From UBA1479 sp040218445 (GTDB lineage: Bacteria; Pseudomonadota; Alphaproteobacteria; Rhodospirillales; Casp-alpha2): a stretch of 64,000 bases of DNA. The DNA is taken from assembly GCA_040218445.1 (NCBI GenBank), contig JAVJRK010000010.1:186001-250000 (forward strand), in the 5' to 3' direction. Shown in pieces: positions 36,045-44,876 of the stretch. The notes beneath the pieces were generated by a model that saw only the letters and a program-made list of their open reading frames with translations, made no database searches and was not told the DNA's origin. Position numbers and translations under genes: made by a program. Each line of letters opens with the position of its first letter. The stretch's first letter is position 1.

Positions 36045-37586
36045 ATGACCAACGCAGACCACCTGCTTACCCAAGCCATCACGGCCTTGCGGGAAGCCCG
36101 GATTGATGACGCGGCCGAAGCGCTTGATGCTGTGTTGGCCCTCATTCCGGGTCATTCCCAAGCCAATGCGTTTCGCGGCACGATCCATCTGTCGCAGGGA
36201 AATTCGGCTGCCTCTCTGCCGTACTTTCGGCTGGCTGCCGATGCCCATACGGCCGATCCCGGGTTTAATCAGAATTACGCCATCGCCCTGTTGGCAGGTG
36301 GCGACGCCGTCACCGCCGAAGAGATCGCCCGCCGGGCGCTTATCAATGCCCCCGGCAACCCCGCCGTCCTGCTGACTCTTGCCCGCAGCTTACGGGCCCA
36401 GGGACACGAACGCGAAGCCCTGGATCTTCTGCATCAAGTTTCCACAGCACAACCGAGCCTCGCAATCTGCAACGAGGAAGGATTGTGCCTGATGGAACTC
36501 AACCGTCCCAAAGAGGCCGAGACGGCCTTTACCAGAGCGGCGGAATTCGACGAAACCGCCTATGAACCCTGGCACAATCTGGGCAATGCGACCCTAGATC
36601 AGGGCCGCCCGAATGATGCCATCGCGGCATTTGACCGCGCCATCCAGCGTGCACCAGATCATGCCCCATCGCATGTGCATCGCGCACAGGCATTGTTGTT
36701 ATCCGGCCGCTATTCCGAGGGTTGGGAATCTTACGAATGGCGCTGGAAATTACCGAACCGCCTGGCCTTGCGGGACGGCCTATCCACCCCCCTGTGGGAC
36801 GGCCGACCCTTCACAGGAAAACGCCTTCTGATCTATGCGGAACAGGGGTTCGGCGACACTCTTCAGTTCGCGCGGTTCCTGCCCCTGGCGCAGGCACGGG
36901 GCGGCACGGTCATCGTCGATGTGCCCGCCGCCCTTCATCGGCTGTTCGCATCACAGAATGCCGGATACGAAGTGTCCCGACAGGACGGAAAAGTTCCCGC
37001 CCACGATTTACGGATCCCCATGATGAGCCTGCCCCGGGCCCTTGATATAACATTGGACAACCTGCCGGCGCCGCAATCCTACCTGTCGGTGGCTGAAGGG
37101 GACAGCAAATGGCCCGAGCGCCTTGCCGATGCGCCCGGCCTGAAGGTTGGTTTAGCTTGGCGCGCATTCGCCGAACGCCGCGGCAGCGCGTTCCGGACTG
37201 TTCCCCTGGCAGCCCTTGCACAATTGTTCGACATCTCGGGCATCTCCTGGTTCAGCCTGCAGAAGGAAACCTCAAGGGACGATCCGCCGACCCCGGCGAA
37301 CCTGCGCGACATGTCCGAACACCTGACCGACTTTTGGGAAACGGCGGCGTTTATCCGGCAATTGGATCTGGTGATCACGGTCGATACGGCGGTTGCCCAT
37401 CTGGCCGGTGTTCTCGGCCGGCCAGTATGGGTCATGTTGCCCTACGGCAACGACTGGCGATGGTTAACGACACGGTCCGACAGCCCCTGGTATCCGACTG
37501 CAAAGCTTTACAGACAAAACACCGGACGGACCTGGGATTCGGTGGTGGAAGCCGTGGCGCATGATCTGGCAGTCGCGGCTTCATGA
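36045..37586 (+). CDS. TPR protein with GT9-like glycosyltransferase domain
   Basis: 513 aa. The N-terminal half (about 5-225) consists of TPR-type helical pairs, ending in YSEGWESYEWRWKLP. The C-terminal half carries IYAEQGFGDTLQFARFLPL and ITVDTAVAHLAGVLGRPVWVMLP, as in heptosyltransferase-like (GT9/GT41-like) domains. Its acceptor is unknown. A paralogue with the same layout is at 60132. The last 4 bases overlap the Sel1 gene start (ATGA), so the genes are coupled. Confidence 0.82.
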   Translation: MTNADHLLTQAITALREARIDDAAEALDAVLALIPGHSQANAFRGTIHLSQGNSAASLPYFRLAADAHTADPGFNQNYAIALLAGGDAVTAEEIARRALINAPGNPAVLLTLARSLRAQGHEREALDLLHQVSTAQPSLAICNEEGLCLMELNRPKEAETAFTRAAEFDETAYEPWHNLGNATLDQGRPNDAIAAFDRAIQRAPDHAPSHVHRAQALLLSGRYSEGWESYEWRWKLPNRLALRDGLSTPLWDGRPFTGKRLLIYAEQGFGDTLQFARFLPLAQARGGTVIVDVPAALHRLFASQNAGYEVSRQDGKVPAHDLRIPMMSLPRALDITLDNLPAPQSYLSVAEGDSKWPERLADAPGLKVGLAWRAFAERRGSAFRTVPLAALAQLFDISGISWFSLQKETSRDDPPTPANLRDMSEHLTDFWETAAFIRQLDLVITVDTAVAHLAGVLGRPVWVMLPYGNDWRWLTTRSDSPWYPTAKLYRQNTGRTWDSVVEAVAHDLAVAAS

Positions 37587-38428
37587 TTCAAGCAAGACGA
37601 ATGATCTCAACTGCCCTGGCGGGCGGTATTCTTGCCGCGATTACCGCCGGATCCGCCCATGCCGGATTGGCAGAGGCCCAGTCCGCTTATAACAGCGGGG
37701 ATTTCCAGACCGCCTTCAAGGAACTGAAACCCGCGGCCGAGGCCGGCGATGCCGAAGCCCAGGCGCTGATCGCCGGGCTGTATGCGCGCGGCCAGGGCGT
37801 GGAAAGCAATTTGGACGCAGCCGCCGCCTGGTACGCCCGGGCCGCCGACCAGGGACATCTTCACGCCACCACCATGCTGGGATGGTTCTACATGCGCGGC
37901 ATGGGGGTCGGGCAGGACGCGGTCAAGGGCTACCGGCTGTTGTCGCGGGCGGCCGCGCGCGGCCAGCCGCGGGCCCAGGAAATGCGCAAAGCCGTAGCGG
38001 AAAAGGCCCTTCTGGGGCTGGACGATCTTGTTTTGGTGGAATCCCAAAAACAATCGATCAATCAGGCAGAGGCCTATTACCGGGTCGGGCGCAGTTTTGC
38101 CCTGGGTCATGGCGTGCCGCGTCTGCCCGAAGTCGCGGCCGAAGCCTTCCGGCGGGCGGCGGACCGCCATCACCCTGCCGGGCAATACGAATTCGCCCGA
38201 AGGCTGGATACCGGCGATGGCATCGACGAAGCCCCCAAGGCCGCATTTGAATGGTTCCAGAAGGCTGCCGATCAGGGTCATGCGGATGCGCTCGCCATGG
38301 TCGGCCGTGCCTATTTATTCGGACGCGGGACCACGGCAAGCCGGGCACAAGCCATGGTCGCAATCACCCGCGCGAAAGCCCTGGGATCAGAAATCGCACA
38401 AGACGTATTGGAAGGGATGGGAAATTGA
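37583..38428 (+). CDS. exported Sel1-repeat protein
   Basis: 281 aa. A signal peptide covers about residues 1-28 (MISTALAGGILAAITAGSAHA from Met7). Several Sel1-like repeats follow, for example ALIAGLYARGQGVESNLDAA, ATTMLGWFYMRGMGVGQDAV and ALAMVGRAYLFGRGTTAS. Such proteins are periplasmic or cell-surface scaffolds. It overlaps the TPR gene upstream by 4 bases and the enolase-superfamily gene downstream by 4 bases. Confidence 0.83.
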   Translation: MIQARRMISTALAGGILAAITAGSAHAGLAEAQSAYNSGDFQTAFKELKPAAEAGDAEAQALIAGLYARGQGVESNLDAAAAWYARAADQGHLHATTMLGWFYMRGMGVGQDAVKGYRLLSRAAARGQPRAQEMRKAVAEKALLGLDDLVLVESQKQSINQAEAYYRVGRSFALGHGVPRLPEVAAEAFRRAADRHHPAGQYEFARRLDTGDGIDEAPKAAFEWFQKAADQGHADALAMVGRAYLFGRGTTASRAQAMVAITRAKALGSEIAQDVLEGMGN

Positions 38429-39504
38429 CATCACGCATTACCGGCACCGCCGCGGACTTGCTGCGTCTTCCTTTGGACAAGCCTGTCGGCGGATCAGGAG
38501 TGGCGCAAATCGATGTGATCGCGGTCGACTTGACCGATAGCGACGGTGCGACGGGCACGGGCTTCAGTTACTGCCTGGGCGGCGGATCAAACGTGGTCCT
38601 TGCCGCGGCCCACGACCTTTTGCAAAATTTTGTCGGCGATCAACCCGCAAACTCCCCCGAACGATTGTGGCGGCGCATGGACCAAAGCCTTAACCGCGTC
38701 GGCCGGGGGGCGCATTATCTTGCCATGGCTGCCATTGATGTCGCGGCCTGGGATCTTCATGCGAAACGCCGAGGCGAGCCCTTGGGCGTCACCATGGGCG
38801 GCAGCCCCCGGACCGTCCCCGTCTACGGGTCGGGAGGATACCGGCCCAATTTCAGCCCGGAACAGGCTCGAGATCAGGCTCTGGTGCATGTCGAACAGGG
38901 CTTTCCCGCCATCAAACCACGCCTGGCAGGGAACGCATCGGATGCCGCGCGGCTGGCCGCTGTGCGTGACGCCGTGCCGGACACGGTCGACATCATGACC
39001 GATGCCAATGAAAAATGCGATCTGGCATCCGCGCTGCGGCTTGCCTCAATCTGTGCGGACCATGGCTGCCTATGGCTGGAAGAACCGCTTCCTGCGCGTG
39101 ACATCGATGCATTTAAGCGTCTGGCCGCCACCGGTAAAACGGCGATTGCTGCGGGGGAACATCTTCAAGGGATCACCGAATTCCAATCCTATGTTTCCGG
39201 CGCAGGCCTGCACATCGTTCAGCCAGATCTGGCGATGGCCGGCGGATTGACTCCCAGCCTTGCCGCGGCACGACTGGCGGAAAGCCACGGACTGTCCGTG
39301 GCCCCGCACTTTCTGCCGGGTCTGTTCGTCCATCTGGCCGCGGCACAGCCAAACGTTACCTGGCTGGAGGACTTTCCCCTGCTGGAACCTTTATTCGACA
39401 TTCCGGCCCAAGTCGCCGACGGAAAAATCACCATGCCGGACGTTGCGGGCCACGGCTTGACCTGGGCCGATGGCGTTCGGAAGTCGTTCCGAATATCGCC
39501 CTAA
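38425..39504 (+). CDS. mandelate racemase/muconate lactonizing enzyme-family protein
   Basis: 359 aa from TTG 38425, which overlaps the Sel1 stop (TTGA) and has AAGGGA 7-12 bases upstream; this start gives the standard capping-domain N-terminus. Predicted metal ligands: Asp193 (MTDANEK), Glu219 or Glu220 (WLEEPL) and Glu245 (AAGEHLQG). A candidate general base is His295 (APHFLPG). The usual KxK is KPR here (Lys164, Arg166). The substrate is unknown, probably an acid sugar or carboxylic acid. It converges on the Lrp gene with a 4-base overlap. Confidence 0.8.
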   Translation: MTSRITGTAADLLRLPLDKPVGGSGVAQIDVIAVDLTDSDGATGTGFSYCLGGGSNVVLAAAHDLLQNFVGDQPANSPERLWRRMDQSLNRVGRGAHYLAMAAIDVAAWDLHAKRRGEPLGVTMGGSPRTVPVYGSGGYRPNFSPEQARDQALVHVEQGFPAIKPRLAGNASDAARLAAVRDAVPDTVDIMTDANEKCDLASALRLASICADHGCLWLEEPLPARDIDAFKRLAATGKTAIAAGEHLQGITEFQSYVSGAGLHIVQPDLAMAGGLTPSLAAARLAESHGLSVAPHFLPGLFVHLAAAQPNVTWLEDFPLLEPLFDIPAQVADGKITMPDVAGHGLTWADGVRKSFRISP

Positions 39505-39998
39505 TCGGCGGGTTCGTCCGGTGCGTCCAAATCCACGGGCACCCCCGGCATGGCCTTGGACGCACGGATTGACAGCGCCGATTTGACGTGGCTGACATTG
39601 GGGGCCGCCGTCAATTTGGTGGTGAGAAATTCCTGATAGGCATCCCAATCGGCGGCCACGACCTTCAACAGAAAATCCGTTTCACCCGCCAGCATGTGAC
39701 ATTCGCGCACCTGCGGCCAGGCACGCACGGCGTCTTCAAACGCTTCCAGGTCATGTTCCGCCTGGGAGTTGAGCCCGACCTGGGCAAAAACCGTCACGTT
39801 GTAGCCCAGCATTTTCGGCTCCAGGTCCGCGTGATAGCCGCGAATGAAGCCCGCTTCTTCCAATGCCCGAACCCGGCGCAAACAGGGCGGTGCTGAAATT
39901 CCGGCGCGTTTCGACAGTTCCACATTGGTCATGCGGCCATCAGCCTGCAGGTCGCGCAGGATACGCCGGTCAATCTTATCCAGTTTCACGCGCTGCAT
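39501..39998 (-). CDS. Lrp/AsnC-family transcriptional regulator
   Basis: 165 aa. The N-terminal winged helix (LDKIDRRILRDLQADGRMTNVELSKRAG is the start of this domain, split here by family convention) runs about 4-60 with CLRRVRALEEAGFIRGY as recognition and wing. The RAM ligand domain follows (about 70-150). Ligands are usually amino acids. ATG 39998 is chosen over upstream codons as it gives the family N-terminus. It diverges from trxB. Confidence 0.88.
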   Translation of the reverse strand: MQRVKLDKIDRRILRDLQADGRMTNVELSKRAGISAPPCLRRVRALEEAGFIRGYHADLEPKMLGYNVTVFAQVGLNSQAEHDLEAFEDAVRAWPQVRECHMLAGETDFLLKVVAADWDAYQEFLTTKLTAAPNVSHVKSALSIRASKAMPGVPVDLDAPDEPAD

Positions 39999-40041
39999 GA
40001 TCGTTTCCCAACCCCCGGGCCCAGTGAAATTTTGTTGCGAA

Positions 40042-40053
40042 ATTATATTATAA
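40042..40053 (-). promoter_or_regulatory. AT-rich -10-like element upstream of the Lrp gene
   Basis: Read on the minus strand this is TTATAATATAAT, two overlapping -10-like hexamers, about 45 bases before the Lrp ATG. The -35 is not obvious. It stands out against the GC-rich 245-base gap to trxB. Confidence 0.45.
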
Positions 40054-40243
40054 CAGCTCCGGGGGAAAGCCCCGTTGCGTGACACCGGCGTTCACGACTT
40101 CGTAGGTCCGGTTATTCCGCCATTAGGAGGGCCGCTTGCGCTTGCACCCCGGGCGGGGCGCTCTTATCTTAGGCCCCCAATTGGACACGAACCCTGGGCA
40201 GTCGGGTCCCCTGAAACAGTCGTTTAAGAAGGTACATTGCTCC

Positions 40244-41224
40244 ATGCCCAATTCCTCCGACGCCACGCCACGCCACAGCAAGGTTCTGATCATCGGCTCC
40301 GGCGCCGCCGGCTATACGGCCGCCGTCTATGCCGCGCGCGCCAACCTGTCCCCGCTTCTGGTGCGCGGCCTGCAACCGGGCGGCCAGCTGACCATCACCA
40401 CCGATGTCGAGAACTATCCCGGCTTCGCCGAACCGATTCAGGGCCCCTGGCTGATGGAACAGATGTTCGAGCAGGCCAAGAACGTGGGCACGGACATGGT
40501 CGAGGACACGATCATGGAAATCGACCTGAATGCCCGGCCGTTCCGGGCGGTCGGCGATTCGGGCGCCATTTATACGGGCGACACCCTGGTGATCGCCACG
40601 GGGGCCAGTGCGCGGTGGCTGGGCTTGCCGTCGGAAGAAACCTTCATGGGCTTCGGCGTGTCGGCCTGTGCGACCTGCGACGGGTTTTTCTACCGCGAAA
40701 AAGAAGTCGCCGTAATCGGCGGCGGCAACACGGCGGTCGAAGAAGCCCTGTTCCTGACCAATTTCGCGAAACGCGTGACCCTGATCCACCGCCGGGACGA
40801 ACTGCGCGCGGAAAAGATCATGCAGGACCGCCTGTTCAACAACGACAAGATCGAAATCATCTGGGATACGGTGCTTGAAGAGGTCTTGGGCGACAGCAAT
40901 CCGCCGGGCGTCACGGCCATGAAGCTTAAGAACGTGAAGACCGGCGAGGAGACCGAGCGGGCCGCCGACGGTGTATTCATCGCCATCGGCCACGACCCCA
41001 ACACCAAACTGTTTGCCGGTCAGATCGATATGGACGACGAAGGCTATATCCTGACTCAGCCGGACAGCACCAAGACCAGCATCCCGGGCGTGTTCGCCGC
41101 CGGCGACGTTCAGGACAAGGTGTTTCGCCAGGCCGTAACGGCCGCCGGTACCGGGTGCATGGCGGCGTTGGAGGCCGAACACTTCCTGGCCGGCCAGGAA
41201 GCGGCCAAGGCCGCCGCCGAATAG
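40244..41224 (+). CDS. trxB: thioredoxin reductase
   Basis: 326 aa. FAD-binding GSGAAGYTAA (18-27), redox Cys142/Cys145 in ACATCDGFFY, NADPH-binding GGGNTAVEEAL, and the C-terminal GVFAAGDVQD. It reduces thioredoxin with NADPH. ATG 40244 fits the family N-terminus; the open frame upstream to 40136 does not. A LysR gene follows after 67 bases. Confidence 0.96.
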   Translation: MPNSSDATPRHSKVLIIGSGAAGYTAAVYAARANLSPLLVRGLQPGGQLTITTDVENYPGFAEPIQGPWLMEQMFEQAKNVGTDMVEDTIMEIDLNARPFRAVGDSGAIYTGDTLVIATGASARWLGLPSEETFMGFGVSACATCDGFFYREKEVAVIGGGNTAVEEALFLTNFAKRVTLIHRRDELRAEKIMQDRLFNNDKIEIIWDTVLEEVLGDSNPPGVTAMKLKNVKTGEETERAADGVFIAIGHDPNTKLFAGQIDMDDEGYILTQPDSTKTSIPGVFAAGDVQDKVFRQAVTAAGTGCMAALEAEHFLAGQEAAKAAAE

Positions 41225-41291
41225 GCACGACAACCAACCGGGGTGTGGCAAGGAAGCACACCCCGAAAGGCCGATCAGGGGGCGTCATCCC

Positions 41292-42182
41292 ATGGATTGG
41301 GACAAATTGCGGGTCTTTCACGCCGTCGCCGAAGCGGGCAGCTTTACCCGCGCGGGCGAGGATCTGCACCTAAGCCAGTCGGCGGTCAGCCGCCAGATTT
41401 CGGCCCTCGAGGACAGCCTGCGAGTTCCCCTTTTCCACCGTCATGCGCGCGGCCTGATCCTGACGGAACAGGGGGAGCTTCTGTTCCGCACGGCCCATGA
41501 CGTGTTTTCCAAACTGGCCATGGTCGAAGCCCGCATCGCCGAAAACAAGGACGAAGCCCAGGGTTCGCTGACCGTAACGACCACGGTCGCGTTCGGGTCG
41601 ATCTGGCTGACCCCGCGCATGAGCGAGTTCAAGACCCTTTACCCCGATATCGACGTGACCATGGCGCTGGCCGATACGGAATTGGACCTCAGCATGCGCC
41701 AAGCTGATGTGGCCATCCGCCTGGCCCCGCCCAAACAGCCGGACCTGATCCAGCGTTATCTGATGACCATGCATTATCACGTCTATGCGTCGGCCGAATA
41801 TCTGGCGGCACACGGCACGCCGACGCGTCCCCAAGACCTGGATGACCACGACCTGATCGTATACGGCGACGGTGCCCGCCCGCCGGTGGAAAACCTGAAC
41901 TGGCTGCTGACGGCCGGCGCCAAGCCGGGAACCCGCCGCGAGCCCGTCCTGCGGGTCAATTCGATCTACGGGATTTTCCGGGCCGTGCAAGCGGGCCTGG
42001 GGATCGGTGCCGTGCCCGATTACATGAGCCGGGAAGTCAGCAATCTGAAGGAAGTCCTGCCGGAATTGCGCGGCCCTTCGATCGAAGCCTATTTCGTCTA
42101 TCCCGAGGAACTGCGGAATTCCAAACGCATCACCGTGTTCCGGGATTTCCTGGTCGATCGGCTTAACCCGGAAAACCTATAA
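41292..42182 (+). CDS. LysR-family transcriptional regulator
   Basis: 296 aa. The N-terminal helix-turn-helix MDWDKLRVFHAVAEAGSF...LSQSAVSRQISALEDSL is at about 1-60; a periplasmic-binding-like effector domain follows (about 90-290). The effector is unknown. It is transcribed in the same direction as trxB and could be co-transcribed with it. It is followed by a 384-base gene-free stretch. Confidence 0.9.
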   Translation: MDWDKLRVFHAVAEAGSFTRAGEDLHLSQSAVSRQISALEDSLRVPLFHRHARGLILTEQGELLFRTAHDVFSKLAMVEARIAENKDEAQGSLTVTTTVAFGSIWLTPRMSEFKTLYPDIDVTMALADTELDLSMRQADVAIRLAPPKQPDLIQRYLMTMHYHVYASAEYLAAHGTPTRPQDLDDHDLIVYGDGARPPVENLNWLLTAGAKPGTRREPVLRVNSIYGIFRAVQAGLGIGAVPDYMSREVSNLKEVLPELRGPSIEAYFVYPEELRNSKRITVFRDFLVDRLNPENL

Positions 42183-42272
42183 CATCCGGATTCCGGGCAT
42201 CGCCCCCACCGCCCCACGTATCGTGTCATCTTAATGCAATATTTGCACGCAGACGCCTAAGGCATGCGTAAA

Positions 42273-42330
42273 ATGCATATCTGGAATGCATGTTTATGTC
42301 TGGTATACCAAATAAAGAAGCCTATATAAC
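42273..42330 (+). promoter_or_regulatory. promoter/operator region of a putative small RNA
   Basis: Two ATGCAT palindromes (42273-42278 and 42286-42291) are followed by the 10-base palindrome TGGTATACCA (42301-42310) and a -10-like CTATATAAC (42322-42330). The palindrome would overlap the -35 position, as expected for a repressor or activator site. No coding frame is supported here. Confidence 0.5.
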
Positions 42331-42334
42331 CTGC

Positions 42335-42530
42335 ATCCTGTTGCCGCCGATCCCACCTTTTCGACGCGGCAACGACCGAATTTTGGATCCTCCCAGATCC
42401 ACCCCGCCGGAGGTTATCCGGCACCGGGACTGCTCCTGGCCCCCCGGGCAGCAGCCCCAACGTCTCCCAGACGTGAAGCCTCCCTGTCAAACTCGCCGGT
42501 CTCCTTTCGGAGACCGGCGGTTTTTTTATG
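42335..42530 (+). ncRNA. putative structured small RNA
   Basis: Five perfect-stem hairpins and a terminator lie in a row: GTTGCCGC/GCGGCAAC (42340-42347 / 42366-42373), GGATC/GATCC with loop CTCCCA (42385-42400), GCCGGA/TCCGGC (42406-42422), CTGCT/AGCAG (42430-42454), ACGTCT/AGACGT with loop CCC (42460-42474), and the terminator. Loops repeatedly expose CUCCC/CCCACC-like pyrimidine runs, as seen in alphaproteobacterial sRNAs that pair with ribosome-binding sites. It matches no family I can name with confidence. Confidence 0.55.
42494..42527 (+). terminator. rho-independent terminator, plus strand
   Basis: CGCCGGTCTCC (42494-42504) pairs with GGAGACCGGCG (42509-42519) around TTTC, then T7 (42521-42527). 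No T-run exists in the minus direction. It is 312 bases beyond the LysR stop, so it more likely ends the putative small RNA, or else a very long LysR 3' end. Confidence 0.92.
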
Positions 42531-42566
42531 TGCGAAGGGTATCCGCTGGGTTCAGCCAAGGTCTGA

Positions 42567-44591
42567 TTATTGCGCCGCCTGAGCACGCTGGGCCACGACC
42601 TGGTCCGCTTCCTTGCCCTGCAGTTCCTGCAGATGGTCGAATTCCCACTGGAACGTGCCGACCCCCATGGTCATGGAACGCAGTTCGATCACCAGATCAT
42701 GCATTTCCGATTGCGGCAATTGCACCTGCACCTCGTCCCAGCCGATCCAGCCCGCTTTGGCATCAAACCCCATGATCTGGCCCCGCCGCCCGGAAATCAG
42801 ACGCTGCATGCGCGAGGTGAATTCGCTGGGCAGCGACACCGTAACCTTGCAGATCGGTTCCAACAGGACCGGATTACAGTTGGGCATGCCTTCGCGCATG
42901 GCCTGTTGGGCGGCCTTGCGGAACGCCATGTCCGACGAATCCACATTATGATACTGGCCGTCGGTCAGGGTCACGGACAAGTCGACCACGGGGAAGCCCA
43001 GGGGCCCCCGCTGCAGATATTCGCGCACGCCGGCTTCGACCGCGGGAATGTACTGTTTGGGCACCACGCCGCCGGTAATGCTGTCGCCGAAGGAAAATCC
43101 GTCGCCCCGATTGACCGGCTTGATGTCCAGATGCACATCGCCGAATTCGCCATGCCCGCCGGACTGTTTCTTGTGGCGGGAATGCTGGGTCGTCGGTTTG
43201 CGGATGGTTTCCTTGTAAGGCACCTGGGGCCGCTCCCATTCCATATCGATGTGGAATTTGCCCTTCATCTTGTCCATGGCGATCATCAGATGCATCTCGC
43301 CCTGGCCCCATAGCAACATTTCCCCCGTATCCTGATTGTGTTCGTGGGAAATGGAGGGGTCTTCCTCGATGATCTTGGCAAGGGCCGTCGACATCTTGAC
43401 CTCGTCTCCCCGGTTGGCGGCATGCACCGCCATGGAAAACAGCGGCGTCAGGGGTGCAGGCCAGTCCATGCCCTTGGCGGCACCCGACGGCGAAACCAGA
43501 TCGCCGGTCTGCACATCGTCCATGCGACCAAGCGCCACGACTTCGCCGACGCCGCCCTTGGCGATTTTTTCCATCTTCTGGCCCAGCGCCCTGGACATGC
43601 CGGAAACCTTGCCCTTGTCGGTCGCCATGCCGTCCGTGACCTCGCCGCACCACACCCGGGAAAAAGACAATTTCCCCGCATGGCCCGCATGGAGGGTCTT
43701 GAACACCCGCGCGGCGGCCTCTCCAGACGTCGGCTCGCCCAGGCGTTCGGCGGTCACGTCCGGTCCCGGGGCTTCGTGGCGCAATGCTTTCAACAGCCGG
43801 CGCACACCGTTGCCGTGTTCGGCCGAGCCGAAAAACACCGGCACGGCCTTGCTGTCCTGAAGAACCTTGGCCAGATGTTCGAACACCTCGTCCGATTGGG
43901 GCACGATATCTTCCAGCAATTGTTCCAACAGGGCGTCATCGAAATCGGCGAGACTTTCCAGAAGTTCCGTGCGCGCCGCCTCTTCCCGGTCCTTGGCCGC
44001 GTCAGGCAGTTCGATCAATTCCGACGGCTTGCCTTCCTGCCAGCGGAACGCCCGTTCGCTGACCAGGTCCACATGGCCGGTAATGTCGTCGCCGTCGCGC
44101 AGGGGGATTTCGCGCAGCACCAGCGGGCTGTCGGACAGGCTTTGCAGGGCTTCCAGCGTTTCCGCGACACTGGCTTCGGCTGAATCCATCTTATTGATGA
44201 AAATCACGTGCGAAATTTGATGTTGATCCAGGTACTTGAGGATCGGCGCCGCGGTCAGCGCGCGGTCGCGCCCCGGCTCGCACACCACCACGGCGGCATC
44301 CGCCACCAAAAGCCCGTTATGCGCATCCTGAAGCATGTCGATCGAGCCCGGACAGTCGATAAACGTCCAATCGCCGCCCAAATAACGGGCGCTGGCGATG
44401 TTCATTTCCGTCGACATCTGGCGGGCGCGGGCTTCCGGCGTGGCGTCACCAACCATGTTGCCGTCCTTGACGGAACCCTTGCGGTCAATGACATCGCATT
44501 GACGCAGGATTTCCTCCAACAAGGATGTCTTTCCACTGAGATACGGGCCGACCAGCGCCGCAACGCGGGGCCGGCTGTCGGAATTGGTCAT
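42567..44591 (-). CDS. elongation factor G-like GTPase (FusA2-type)
   Basis: 674 aa. The G domain has GPYLSGKTS (P-loop), DCPGSID (G3) and INKMDS (G4); domains II-V of EF-G follow, ending in the domain V region around MGVGTFQWEFDHLQEL. The sequence departs from canonical translational EF-G (for example in the P-loop and switch I), so it is a paralogue of the type found in addition to fusA; its function is uncertain. ATG 44591 is preceded by GGGAGGT. It stands alone. Confidence 0.85.
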   Translation of the reverse strand: MTNSDSRPRVAALVGPYLSGKTSLLEEILRQCDVIDRKGSVKDGNMVGDATPEARARQMSTEMNIASARYLGGDWTFIDCPGSIDMLQDAHNGLLVADAAVVVCEPGRDRALTAAPILKYLDQHQISHVIFINKMDSAEASVAETLEALQSLSDSPLVLREIPLRDGDDITGHVDLVSERAFRWQEGKPSELIELPDAAKDREEAARTELLESLADFDDALLEQLLEDIVPQSDEVFEHLAKVLQDSKAVPVFFGSAEHGNGVRRLLKALRHEAPGPDVTAERLGEPTSGEAAARVFKTLHAGHAGKLSFSRVWCGEVTDGMATDKGKVSGMSRALGQKMEKIAKGGVGEVVALGRMDDVQTGDLVSPSGAAKGMDWPAPLTPLFSMAVHAANRGDEVKMSTALAKIIEEDPSISHEHNQDTGEMLLWGQGEMHLMIAMDKMKGKFHIDMEWERPQVPYKETIRKPTTQHSRHKKQSGGHGEFGDVHLDIKPVNRGDGFSFGDSITGGVVPKQYIPAVEAGVREYLQRGPLGFPVVDLSVTLTDGQYHNVDSSDMAFRKAAQQAMREGMPNCNPVLLEPICKVTVSLPSEFTSRMQRLISGRRGQIMGFDAKAGWIGWDEVQVQLPQSEMHDLVIELRSMTMGVGTFQWEFDHLQELQGKEADQVVAQRAQAAQ

Positions 44592-44804
44592 CGTTACCTC
44601 CCAAGTGCGTTCTTTTTTGTCGCAGGAAGGGGCCGTTTCACCGGCCTTTGATATCCATTTATGGTTAAAGCGTATCTCGCCCATCGGCGGATTCAAGAAG
44701 AATCCGGGAATCCGGGAAAGATTCATTCCCGAACAATCTCATACAAAACCGCCTTATCCCCGTACCGCCTGTCATGCCATGAGGAAACAATCCCTTGGCC
44801 CCGG

Positions 44805-44833
44805 TGGACAAACCCCCCATATGCGGGGATAAA
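44805..44833 (+). promoter_or_regulatory. candidate apaG promoter
   Basis: TGGACA (44805-44810) and GATAAA (44828-44833) are 17 bases apart, 44 bases before the apaG ATG. They lie in the 285-base divergent gap between the EF-G-like gene and apaG, which otherwise shows only a direct repeat AATCCGGG. Confidence 0.5.
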
Positions 44834-44876
44834 CTGACACTTCCGGCGCGTCGCCGCCCAGCAACGAAGAAACGTG

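Noticed and set aside
42310..42530. 6S RNA, SRP RNA or cobalamin riboswitch at the putative sRNA locus
   Set aside because: No closing stem with a large central bubble (6S), no GGAAGCAGCC-type SRP loop, and no cobalamin box were seen.
42257..42775. Short frames on both strands across the sRNA locus
   Set aside because: No ribosome-binding sites or recognisable protein features, and they run through the terminator hairpin.
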